In this document: piece after piece, positions 30,889-39,526 of the stretch
Position numbering within the stretch: position 1 is the first letter of the stretch
Layout of the letters: the number at the start of each line of letters is the position of its first letter
Source of the DNA: an uncultured Flavobacterium sp.
Lineage (GTDB): Bacteria > Bacteroidota > Bacteroidia > Flavobacteriales > Flavobacteriaceae
Direction: 5' to 3'
DNA length: 64,000 nt
Assembly: GCF_951805225.1 (NCBI RefSeq)
Contig: NZ_OX638201.1
Location: forward strand, 4,278,001-4,342,000
The notes under the pieces: generated by a model
Databases searched by the model: none
The model's input: only the letters and a program-made list of their open reading frames with translations
Told to the model about the DNA's origin: nothing
Program-made: the position numbers and the translations under genes

Positions 30889-33138
30889 TTACTTGATTGT
30901 TACTGAGATTTCTTTTTTGATATCTCTTGAAGAATTTCCTAATTTCAACGTGTATTTTCCTGGCTCAATTGTCCATTTTTTAGCCGTTACGTCATAATAC
31001 GCTAATTCTTTTACCGGAATTTTTATTGTTACTGTATTTGAACTTCCTGCTTTTACTAATGTTTTTTGGAATCCTTTTAGTTCTTGTGCTGCACGTGTTA
31101 TTTTTGAATCAGATTTTGAAGTGTATAATTGAACTACTTCTTTTCCATCAACTTTTCCTGTGTTTTTAACATCTACAGAAACTGAAATTGTTTCGTTTTG
31201 TGCGTATGAAGTTTTATCAGATTTTGCATTATCAAAAGCAAAAGTCGTATATGATAATCCGTATCCGAAAGGATATAATGGTGCAATATTTTTAGTGTCA
31301 AACCAACGATATCCAATCAAAATTCCTTCGGCGTAGTTTACTGTTTTTCCTCCAGGGAAACTGTTTGTTGCATGCGCAGGAGAATCCATAATGTTTTTTG
31401 GCATTGTCCAAGGTAATTTTCCTGACGGATTTACTTTTCCAAGGATTACATCGGCTAAAGCATTTCCTCCTTCTGAACCATTAAACCAACTCCACACTAA
31501 TGCCGAAGTTTTTTTACTTACTGCATCAATATCAAAAGGCGCTCCGGCAATCATAACTACAATTGTTCTTGGATTTACGGCCAATACTTTCTGAATTAAT
31601 TCTTCCTGACCAAATGGTAATTTTAAGTTTCTTCTGTCTGAAGCTTCTGTTTCATAATCACGATTTGAACCCGCAAAAATGATCGCAACATCAGATTTTT
31701 TAGCTGCTTCTACGGCTTCTAATACTTTTGCAGGATCTAATTGATCGATTGTTACCGGACCATTTAAAGTTATATCTCCTAATTTTCCTTTGTTTTTAAC
31801 ATCGTAACGCTCTAAATATCCTTCGGCGTAATTGATTTTTATCGATGATGGCAATCTGTTTTTTAAACCTTCAAGTGGCGTAACTTCTCTTTTTGTTTTT
31901 ACACCTGCACCAAATCCGCCAAGAGCATTTTTCTTCGTTGCATTATTTCCAATTACAGCAATAGATTTTACTCCGTCTAGTTTTAATGGCAATGCATTGT
32001 TTTCATTTTTCAGTAAAACGATGTCTTCAGTTGCAATTTTATAAGCGTCCTGATAATGTGCTTCTGTCGAAATACTTCCTTTTACTCGGTCTTTGCTTTG
32101 GCTTCCCATTGCTTTTACCTGAAATAAAGTGCGTAAAATTCTTTTTACATGTTTGTCTAATTCTGCTTCTGAAATTTCTTTGTTTTTGGCAGCAACAATT
32201 AATTTATCGGCAAGAAAAAATTCGTTGAATGGTTTTGGAGTTCCCATTTCGATATCCAAACCACTTTCCAGAGATTTTACTGTAGAATGAACCGCAGCCC
32301 AATCTGAAACTACAACGCCTTTAAATCCCCATTCGTCACGAAGAATTTTATTTAGCATATAATCGTTTTCACATAAATATTCACCTCTGAACTTATTGTA
32401 AGCGCCCATTACTGCATATGCATGCGCTTCTTTTATCGAAGCTTCGAATGCCGGTAAATAAATTTCACGAAGTGTACGTTCGTCAATTTGAACGTCTACA
32501 AAATCACGATTTGTTTCCTGATTATTAGCGGCAAAATGTTTTACGCAAGCCATAACATCATTGTCTTGTAATCCAACAATTAACGGCACTGCAATTTTTT
32601 TATTCAAAAACGGGTCTTCAGACATGTATTCATAAGTACGTCCGCCAAGTGGAGTTCTCACCATATTAATTGCCGGCGAAAGCAACATATCTTTGTCACG
32701 CGCACGTAATTCTTGTCCAACACTATTTCCAAAAGTATAGGCCATTTCAGCATTCCAGGTTGCCGCCAAACCTCCGCCTGCCGGATAATACGTTGCAAAA
32801 TCATTTGTTAATCCTGCCGGAGCCCAATTGTCACGCGAAATTTCCTCACGAACTCCTAACGGTCCGTCGGCCATTTTTAATTCAGGAATTCCTAAACGTT
32901 TTACGCCGCCGGAAGTAAACATACTATTACCGTGCAACATTCCAATTTTCTCTTCCAATGTCATTTGAGAAACCAACTTGTCGATTTCTGCGTCGTATTC
33001 TGAACCTATTTCTTTTCCTTGATATTCTTTCTGAACTGAATTTTCAGCATCAGAAACTGTACTTTGAGCGTCTTTTTTACAAGAAGTAAACGCTGCAAAA
33101 GCCAATGCTACTGAGAGGTATATAATTTTGTTTTTCAT
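30889..33138 (-). CDS. GH3 beta-glucosidase/xylosidase, lipoprotein
   Basis: A 749-residue lipoprotein (MKNKIIYLSVALAFAAFTSC). It has the (beta/alpha)8 domain with ACVKHFAANNQETNRDFVDV near 186, MGAYNKFRGEYLCEND near 233 and nucleophile Asp in GFKGVVVSDWAAVHST near 265-280; the alpha/beta sandwich with KSIAVIGNNA near 393; and the C-terminal fibronectin-III domain (VQLYTSKSDSKITRAAQELKG split near 668-690). It resembles periplasmic beta-glucosidases acting on the debranched glucan core. GH3 specificity cannot be fixed by eye. It is 13 bases upstream of the GH5 gene. Confidence 0.92.
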   Translation of the reverse strand: MKNKIIYLSVALAFAAFTSCKKDAQSTVSDAENSVQKEYQGKEIGSEYDAEIDKLVSQMTLEEKIGMLHGNSMFTSGGVKRLGIPELKMADGPLGVREEISRDNWAPAGLTNDFATYYPAGGGLAATWNAEMAYTFGNSVGQELRARDKDMLLSPAINMVRTPLGGRTYEYMSEDPFLNKKIAVPLIVGLQDNDVMACVKHFAANNQETNRDFVDVQIDERTLREIYLPAFEASIKEAHAYAVMGAYNKFRGEYLCENDYMLNKILRDEWGFKGVVVSDWAAVHSTVKSLESGLDIEMGTPKPFNEFFLADKLIVAAKNKEISEAELDKHVKRILRTLFQVKAMGSQSKDRVKGSISTEAHYQDAYKIATEDIVLLKNENNALPLKLDGVKSIAVIGNNATKKNALGGFGAGVKTKREVTPLEGLKNRLPSSIKINYAEGYLERYDVKNKGKLGDITLNGPVTIDQLDPAKVLEAVEAAKKSDVAIIFAGSNRDYETEASDRRNLKLPFGQEELIQKVLAVNPRTIVVMIAGAPFDIDAVSKKTSALVWSWFNGSEGGNALADVILGKVNPSGKLPWTMPKNIMDSPAHATNSFPGGKTVNYAEGILIGYRWFDTKNIAPLYPFGYGLSYTTFAFDNAKSDKTSYAQNETISVSVDVKNTGKVDGKEVVQLYTSKSDSKITRAAQELKGFQKTLVKAGSSNTVTIKIPVKELAYYDVTAKKWTIEPGKYTLKLGNSSRDIKKEISVTIK

Positions 33139-33183
33139 GCTTAATAAATTTATTTTTAGTTTTTGATAGTTCTTTTTAGAGGT

Positions 33184-34764
33184 TTATTGTTTTACAAAAT
33201 TGAATAAGACTACATCATTTTCATTGATTTTATAGTCTTTGCTAAAAGTTCCGTTTCCGTTAATGGTTACTTTTTCTGTAGCAATCAAGGTTCCGTTATT
33301 TTTTTCTTTTATCTTATTTACTTGTTCGCGCGTTAACTGACTTGGTTTTCCCAAAGCTAAATAATCGGCGTAAGCATCATTAACTTTATAACCAACTTTG
33401 TAGATTTCTAACTTATAATTTCCTTTTTGTAAAGCTTGAAGTTCAATTTTTACAGTTCCTTTTGGTTTCGAAGGTAAATCTTGAATATAATAGCTTTGAT
33501 TATTTACAGAATCTCCGGGATGTGTATTCGTAAAATCCCAAAATAACAACTGCACATTTCCTTTTGAATTTTTAGTTGCCCACGAAGAAGTGTCTTTATT
33601 TTGAAGTTCTGTTTCTCCCAATTTATTCAAAAAAGAATACGAGAAATACGCCGGTTTTTTAATTCCTTGTGTATTCAATAATCCAAAACCTCCATGAAAA
33701 GGGGTAAATCTTGGACCTGCTTCTTCAAAAATATCGGTGAAAACCCAATATGACATGGAGTTTGCGGCGTTGCCAACTTGTTTTAATTTTTGAAGAATAT
33801 ATGCTGCAGAATGATAACTATCGTGAACAGGATCTGCGGGCGTATATGATGTACTCCATTCGGTATAATGCAATTCAAGATTTGGCTTAGCCGAATTTAA
33901 AATTTGTTTACGGGAATTTATAACATCGCCGCTAATACTCGATTCTTCTTTATTGAGAACGGTTCCCGAAGTTCCAAATTCATCCAGAAATCCTTGTTTT
34001 ACTCCGTAAGTATGTGTCGAAATAAAATCTAACGGAACATTATTTTTAGCACAAAAATCAATTGTTTCCGGAACCCAAGCTGCTCCCGCAGTTGCTGGTC
34101 CGCCAACTTTATAGGCTGGATTTACACTTTTGATTCCGCGAGCTGCGTATTCATATAATTTGAAATATTCTTGTTGACTTCCTGTCCAAAAACCCGGAGA
34201 TAAATTTGGTTCGTTCCAAACTTCAAAATACCATGTTTTCACTTCTTCAGCTCCGTAACGTTCTGTAAAATGTTGGGTTAAATTTCGAACTAAATCTTCC
34301 CATTTTTTATAATCTTTCGGAGGTGTAACATTTCCTTTCCACCAAAAAATAGTCTGATTTCCACTTGCCAAAGCTGATGGCATAAAACCTAATTCGACAA
34401 AAGGTTTCATTTTTATGCTGATTAAAAAATCATACAAAGCATCAATATATTGGTAATTATATTCTGGATTTCCTTTTGAATCTTCGCGATAAACCGCCAT
34501 ATCATCAGACAATAAACCGTGTATTCTAATGTATTTAAAATCACATTCTTTTTTGGTCATTGCCAATTGTTGTTGCCAATCGGCGCGTAAACCTTCATTT
34601 GCTCTTCCGGCGCCAACACATTCTTTGAACATTGTGTTTAATGCTCCTGAAGTTTTCTTGAAATCTACTTTTATGATTCGGTTTTCAGCATTAGTATTTT
34701 GTCCAAACAATTTGACATTGATTAGACTTAGCAAAATAAATAGTAGGATTAGATTTCTTTTCAT
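33184..34764 (-). CDS. GH39 glycosidase (beta-xylosidase-like)
   Basis: The 526-residue secreted enzyme (signal ending KLFGQ) has the GH39 start KECVGAGRANEGLRADWQQQ near residue 48, YIRIHGLLSDDMAVY near 77, acid/base Glu in YFEVWNEPNLSPGFW near 180-194 and nucleophile Glu in LELHYTEWSTSYTP near 299. A C-terminal beta-sandwich follows from about 380. GH39 members are mainly beta-xylosidases; in this locus alternative targets such as other xyloglucan side-chain sugars are possible. It begins five bases after GH3-2 ends. Confidence 0.9.
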   Translation of the reverse strand: MKRNLILLFILLSLINVKLFGQNTNAENRIIKVDFKKTSGALNTMFKECVGAGRANEGLRADWQQQLAMTKKECDFKYIRIHGLLSDDMAVYREDSKGNPEYNYQYIDALYDFLISIKMKPFVELGFMPSALASGNQTIFWWKGNVTPPKDYKKWEDLVRNLTQHFTERYGAEEVKTWYFEVWNEPNLSPGFWTGSQQEYFKLYEYAARGIKSVNPAYKVGGPATAGAAWVPETIDFCAKNNVPLDFISTHTYGVKQGFLDEFGTSGTVLNKEESSISGDVINSRKQILNSAKPNLELHYTEWSTSYTPADPVHDSYHSAAYILQKLKQVGNAANSMSYWVFTDIFEEAGPRFTPFHGGFGLLNTQGIKKPAYFSYSFLNKLGETELQNKDTSSWATKNSKGNVQLLFWDFTNTHPGDSVNNQSYYIQDLPSKPKGTVKIELQALQKGNYKLEIYKVGYKVNDAYADYLALGKPSQLTREQVNKIKEKNNGTLIATEKVTINGNGTFSKDYKINENDVVLFNFVKQ

Positions 34765-34769
34765 TGTAA

Positions 34770-36926
34770 TTATTTCACGTTTATTTTCTTGTTCAGAAGA
34801 ATATTATCCGATGCATTTCCTATTTGAATTTCAATTGTATTATTTTCTAATTCAAATTGTTGTTTGGCTGTATTCCAATATTCTAAATCTTTTGCTTTTA
34901 AAATTAAAGAAACGTTCTTGGTTTCTCCGGCTTTAAAGAAAACTCTCTGAAATGCTTTTAGTTCTTTTTCAGGACGTTCTACTTTTGAATTTAATTGTTT
35001 TACATACAATTGAATCACTTCGTCTCCGTCTTTATTTCCAGTATTTGTAATAGAAACTGTGACTTTTACTTCTCCGTTTTTAGTGATTGTTTCTGAATTG
35101 GTTTCAATTGAATTATATTTGAAAGTCGTATAACTCAATCCGTGGCCAAAAGCATACAATGGTTTTCCTTTGAAATACATATAAGTTCTGCCATTTCGAA
35201 TATTATAATCTAATAACTCCGGTAAATCTGTAATTTCCTTAACCCAAGTTTGCGTTAATCTTCCGGCAGGATTGTAATCTCCAAATAAAACATCGGCTAA
35301 AGCTGTTCCTGTTTCCTGACTATTTTGTGTCATATGCAAAATTGCAGGAACGTGTTCTTGCGTCCAGTTTATCGCATATGGAAAACTGCTAATCAAGGCA
35401 ACAACGGTTTTAGGATTTGCCTGATAAACGACTTTAATTAAATCTTCTTGTTCTAAAGTCAACGATTGGCGATCGACGGCTTCTTTGCCTTCGCTTGGAA
35501 CGGGACAATTTGCCCAACCTGCATCACAAACCGGATGGTTTCCGACAATAACAATTACTACATCTGCTTTTTTAGCTATTTCTGCTGCTTTTCCGTCGAT
35601 GTTGTTTTTAGCGTAAAGAATTTCAACATTGTTCCCCAATTTATTTTTAATTCCCTGTAAAGGTGTAATTGTATAAGGTGGAGTTCCGCTGTACCAATCC
35701 AAAAGTACTTGATCGGCACGCGGTCCGATTATGGCAATTGTCTTTAATTTATCCTTTTGCAAAGGCAATAATCCATTCTCATTTTTAAGTAAAACAATAG
35801 ATTTTTGCGTTGCTTCAAGAGCGATTTTTTTATGCGCTTCGGTTTTCCACGGATCGATTGTATCGTTTTTTGTTCCAATTTTCGAATATGGATTTTCATC
35901 TGAAGTATCCAACATTCCAAGTTGAATCATCACTCTGTAATCACCGCGAATAACGGCATCAATATCTTTTTCTTTTAAATATCCATGCGAAAGTGCTCCA
36001 TAAATACCTTCTGTATATTCATCTAAAAATTGATTAATTCCCGCTTTTATAGCTGCGGCAGCTCCAAGAAATTGATCTGCGTAATATTTATGATCTGAAA
36101 GCAATAATCTGAATGCGCCTCCATCTGTGCAGATAATTCCGTTTTGTCCCCATTCTTTTTGGGTAATGTCTTTTAGCATCGGGTGAACCATTGCCGGAAT
36201 TCCGTTTACTTTATTATATGACGCCATATAAGCGCGAGAACCTCCTTCGACAACGCCCATCTGAAAAGGCAAAGAATAATATTCGCGCCAAAGTCTTTCG
36301 TCAAAATCAGATGATGTATAAGTTCTGCCGTCTTCATTGCTATTGGCTAAAAAGTGTTTCATTAACGAAGCCGTTTGCCAATATTTTGGATTATTTCCTT
36401 GCAATCCTTTTACAAATGCAACGGTCATTTTTCCGTTAAAAAAAGCATCTTCTCCGTAACTTTCTTCGGTACGTCCCCAACGCGGATCTCTTGCAATATC
36501 TGCATTTGGAGCACGAACAACTAATCCGCCGCGATGGTATTTCTGAAATGCATAACGGGTTTCATAACCTTCTACTTGTGCAACTTTTTGAAGTAAATCA
36601 ACATCCCAAGTTTCTCCCAAACCATAAGCCTGTGGAAAAGTAGTTGTTGTAACGGGTTGTTTATTTTTTCCGCCCCATTCTCCTGGTCCGCCAAGTGCCA
36701 AACCGTGCAATCCTTCTACATGACCAGTTCCTACAACTCCCAATCTTTTTATGGATGGATTTGTGCTTAAAGCCTGAACTTTCTCGTCAAGCGTCATCAG
36801 CGATAACAAATTATCAATACGCTTTTCAGTATCTAATTTAGGATTCTGAAAAGGATATTGTTTTTGCTGCGACAACACCAAATTGATCGACAAAATAAAA
36901 ACGATATGCAGAATGAGGTTTTTCAT
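34770..36926 (-). CDS. GH3 glycosidase 2 (secreted)
   Basis: A 718-residue secreted protein (signal MKNLILHIVFILSINLVLSQ). It has the GH3 barrel with RWGRTEESYGEDAFF near 148, SLMKHFLANSNEDGRTY near 182, nucleophile segment GIICTDGGAFRLL near 268-280 (Asp followed by Gly-Gly where many members have Asp-Trp), the alpha/beta domain with KTIAIIGPRADQVLLDWYSG, and a C-terminal fibronectin-III domain. It shares only family resemblance with the lipoprotein GH3 in this locus. The TDGG form suggests another substrate than the SDW paralogue, but this is inference. Confidence 0.9.
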   Translation of the reverse strand: MKNLILHIVFILSINLVLSQQKQYPFQNPKLDTEKRIDNLLSLMTLDEKVQALSTNPSIKRLGVVGTGHVEGLHGLALGGPGEWGGKNKQPVTTTTFPQAYGLGETWDVDLLQKVAQVEGYETRYAFQKYHRGGLVVRAPNADIARDPRWGRTEESYGEDAFFNGKMTVAFVKGLQGNNPKYWQTASLMKHFLANSNEDGRTYTSSDFDERLWREYYSLPFQMGVVEGGSRAYMASYNKVNGIPAMVHPMLKDITQKEWGQNGIICTDGGAFRLLLSDHKYYADQFLGAAAAIKAGINQFLDEYTEGIYGALSHGYLKEKDIDAVIRGDYRVMIQLGMLDTSDENPYSKIGTKNDTIDPWKTEAHKKIALEATQKSIVLLKNENGLLPLQKDKLKTIAIIGPRADQVLLDWYSGTPPYTITPLQGIKNKLGNNVEILYAKNNIDGKAAEIAKKADVVIVIVGNHPVCDAGWANCPVPSEGKEAVDRQSLTLEQEDLIKVVYQANPKTVVALISSFPYAINWTQEHVPAILHMTQNSQETGTALADVLFGDYNPAGRLTQTWVKEITDLPELLDYNIRNGRTYMYFKGKPLYAFGHGLSYTTFKYNSIETNSETITKNGEVKVTVSITNTGNKDGDEVIQLYVKQLNSKVERPEKELKAFQRVFFKAGETKNVSLILKAKDLEYWNTAKQQFELENNTIEIQIGNASDNILLNKKINVK

Positions 36927-36946
36927 TTAAAAAAATTGTGGTTATT

Positions 36947-36978
36947 AAACCCGACAATTTTTTGAATCTATCGGGTTT
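36947..36978. repeat. Decayed CCCGACA palindrome
   Basis: AAACCCGACA and TATCGGGTTT flank a T-rich centre. It is a degraded member of the palindrome family, 55 bases from a complete copy. Confidence 0.65.
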
Positions 36979-37032
36979 GAAATTTTTATAAATTATATTT
37001 TTTTAATCTAATCGTTGAATCGTTGTGTTAGT

Positions 37033-37065
37033 AAACCCGACAGGTTTTTGAAACCTGTCGGGTTT
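37033..37065. repeat. CCCGACAGG palindrome, copy 3
   Basis: A 33-base palindrome between GH97 and GH3-2 inside the locus, directly after the GH97 stop. It may attenuate or protect the polycistronic mRNA at this point. Confidence 0.85.
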
Positions 37066-37084
37066 GATAATCTACATCGAAAAT

Positions 37085-39091
37085 CTATAGTTTTTTGAAT
37101 CTAATTGCTGTTCCTCCAGCGCCGCCTAAATGTAATTTTAGTGAATCTGAAGCTTTAACGGTTTTCTTAGAAATCGCTACTGCTGATGGATTGTGTGTTT
37201 CGTCAGTTCCTTCGGCGTCAGCATAAATCTGTGCTTCGTAAGTAGCGCTTGGATCTAAGAATGATAAAGAAACATTTACGTCTCTTGCGTTTTCATTTGT
37301 GATTGTTCCTAAATACCAATCGGCGCTGTTTCTGTCTTTACGAGCTGTTGTGATGTATTCTCCAATTTTTCCGTCTAATACTTTTGTGTCTTCCCAATCT
37401 GTTGGAACATCTTTTAAGAATTGTAATGCTGGTTTTCCTTCGTAATTTTCAGGAAGATCTGCCATCATCTGGATTGGTGCGTAAATCGTAACGTACAATG
37501 CTAATTGTTGCGCTGTAGTTCCGTGAACTCTTTTTCCAGGATATCCTTGTTTTACCTCAACATCAAAAATTCCCGGTGTAAAATCCATTGGTCCCGAAAG
37601 TAATCTTGTGAATGGAAGAATCGTTAAGTGATTTGGCGGATTTCCTTCGCTCCAAGCGTTATATTCTTGTCCACGTGCTGCTTCTCTTGAAACCATGTTT
37701 GGAAAAGTTCTGCGTTCTCCTGTATCTTTTATCGATTCGTGGTATAAAACGGCTAAATCATATTGCGCTGCTTTTTCAAGAATATATCTGAAATAATTTA
37801 CCCCAAATTGTCCGAAATGCATTTCTTTCATGTTTAATTTAGAACCTACGTGTCCAATTTTAACAGAGTGCATTCCTAACTTTTTGTACAATGCAAAACC
37901 TTCATCAACTTCTTTTAAATAGTTAATTAAGTTGGATCCTGTTTCGTGATATCCAATAAGTGCAACGCCTTTTTTGTTTCCGTATTCAACTACTTTTTCT
38001 AAGTCGAAATTGTCTGCACTTTTCGTGAAGCTAAACATATGCATATGATTTTCATACCATTGTGGCGTCCAACCTTTGTTCCAGCCTTCGATCAATAAAT
38101 GATGAAATCCTTCTTTTGCTGTGAAATCAATATATTCTTCGGCGTGTTTTGTTGTTGCGCCTTGTTTGTCACTTTCCCAAAAAGTATATTTTCCAATGTG
38201 CATTCCCCACCAAATTCCGAAGTATTTGTATGGTTTGAAATAACTTGCTGTGTTTTTTAATTTGTTCGGATCGTTTAGATTTAAAATCAAATAAGAGGTA
38301 ATCAAATCTGCTGGTTTCTCCCCAATTTGAAGCGTTCTCCATGAAGAAGTGAAAGTATCTTTTACACGAACTTTTACGCCATCAGACCACGGCACTAAAT
38401 CAGATTTAAGTTGTGTTCCTGTTGTGTTTACCAAAGTCATACTGGCAAAATCAACCAAATTTGCTTCGTGAAAACTCAATGCTAATCCGCTTTTGCTTTC
38501 GATTGTAAGCGGCGTCAAAACGGTATCAAGCGTACTTACAGGCGCATCTTTAAAAAGATATTCGTCACGGTTTTCTCTGTTTGCCGGAATCCACCATGCT
38601 TTTCCATCTTCTTTTAAGTTAAAAGTCGTTTTTTCATCCATAATGAAAATACTGTCTTTTACATTTTGTTTTGGATATACATATCTAAAAGCGATTCCGT
38701 CATCAAACGCACGAAATTGAATTTCAAGTTTACGTTTGTTTCCTGCTTTTTGTTGTAATTGAACCGAAAGCTGATTGTAATGATTTCTAATGTTTTTCTT
38801 TTCTCCCCAAACTTGTTCCCAGGTTTCATCAAATGTGGAGTTTTTCACACTTTTGATTTCGAAATCAGAACTTAAGTTTTCATTTCCTTTTAATAAAAAT
38901 CCCATATCTGATGGTGTAATCACTTCGGTTTTTCCGTGTGAAACAGCATATTTTGGAGCATTTTTTACTAATTCGAATTTAATTTTGTTTTGCCCGTTTG
39001 GCGATGCCAATTCATAAGCATTTTTACTTTTCTGACTGTATCCAATCGAAACTGAAAGGATTAAAGCGGGAAGAATGAGGTAATTTTTCAT
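37085..39091 (-). CDS. GH97 glycosidase (inverting, SusB-like)
   Basis: The 668-residue secreted enzyme (signal ending SIGYSQ) has the N-terminal beta-super-sandwich (ASPNGQNKIKFEL near 29), the TIM barrel from about residue 290 (KYFGIWWGMHIGKYTFWE), and a C-terminal sandwich. The segment SVKIGHVGSKL near 415 has Gly where retaining GH97 enzymes have Asp, while Glu residues in LYHESIKDTGERRTFPN near 449 and ARGQEYNAW near 470 match the catalytic bases of inverting SusB. An alpha-glucoside-type activity is therefore likelier than the retaining alpha-galactosidase type. Its role in xyloglucan use is unclear. Confidence 0.9.
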   Translation of the reverse strand: MKNYLILPALILSVSIGYSQKSKNAYELASPNGQNKIKFELVKNAPKYAVSHGKTEVITPSDMGFLLKGNENLSSDFEIKSVKNSTFDETWEQVWGEKKNIRNHYNQLSVQLQQKAGNKRKLEIQFRAFDDGIAFRYVYPKQNVKDSIFIMDEKTTFNLKEDGKAWWIPANRENRDEYLFKDAPVSTLDTVLTPLTIESKSGLALSFHEANLVDFASMTLVNTTGTQLKSDLVPWSDGVKVRVKDTFTSSWRTLQIGEKPADLITSYLILNLNDPNKLKNTASYFKPYKYFGIWWGMHIGKYTFWESDKQGATTKHAEEYIDFTAKEGFHHLLIEGWNKGWTPQWYENHMHMFSFTKSADNFDLEKVVEYGNKKGVALIGYHETGSNLINYLKEVDEGFALYKKLGMHSVKIGHVGSKLNMKEMHFGQFGVNYFRYILEKAAQYDLAVLYHESIKDTGERRTFPNMVSREAARGQEYNAWSEGNPPNHLTILPFTRLLSGPMDFTPGIFDVEVKQGYPGKRVHGTTAQQLALYVTIYAPIQMMADLPENYEGKPALQFLKDVPTDWEDTKVLDGKIGEYITTARKDRNSADWYLGTITNENARDVNVSLSFLDPSATYEAQIYADAEGTDETHNPSAVAISKKTVKASDSLKLHLGGAGGTAIRFKKL

Positions 39092-39117
39092 GATATTTTT
39101 CTTAATTCATTTTATTA

Positions 39118-39151
39118 AATCGGGTGTTGCTTATGAGACTTCACCCGATTT
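39118..39151 (-). terminator. Hairpin before GH97
   Basis: A 10-bp stem (AAATCGGGTG and CACCCGATTT) with a 14-base loop, 27 bases before the GH97 start. It may end part of the upstream transcript or be a processing site. Confidence 0.5.
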
Positions 39152-39356
39152 AGAAACTCAACAAAAACTTATTTTTATCCTAATTGGGATTATTTTTTGC
39201 CACCGATTAAAAGATTCCAAAAGATTTTTCTAACTAATTAACCATGATATAATCCATTAGAATTCTTTAAATCTGTGGCATATATTTTTCTAATCTGTGA
39301 CTTATTTTTCTCTCGCAGATTTGGCAGATTGAGCAGATTTTTAATTCTTTTCTCTA

Positions 39357-39517
39357 TTTTATCCCGTAGGGATTTAATATTGGTAAAAAACAGAAAACCC
39401 GTTTCAATGTCCCGTCAGGGACTATACATGTTCTTATTTTGTGTATTCCCTAACGGGAAAAATGACTACAACACTTGATATTTATTGCTACCGATATTAA
39501 ATCCCTACGGGATAAAA
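39357..39517. repeat. Large inverted repeat with 29-bp arms in the GH31-GH97 gap
   Basis: The arms (39357-39385 and 39489-39517) differ at one base and each has the inner palindrome ATCCCGTAGGGAT. Two further partial units, CCCGTCAGGG and CCCTAACGGG, lie in the loop. The rest of the 435-base gap is AT-rich with AGATTT repeats and shows no gene. Confidence 0.85.
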
Positions 39518-39526
39518 GCAACAGAT

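Noticed and set aside
39460..39476. GACTACAACACTTG as a further xylose-operator half site
   Set aside because: Only part of one arm matches, there is no partner at the N7 spacing, and it lies inside a repeat compound.
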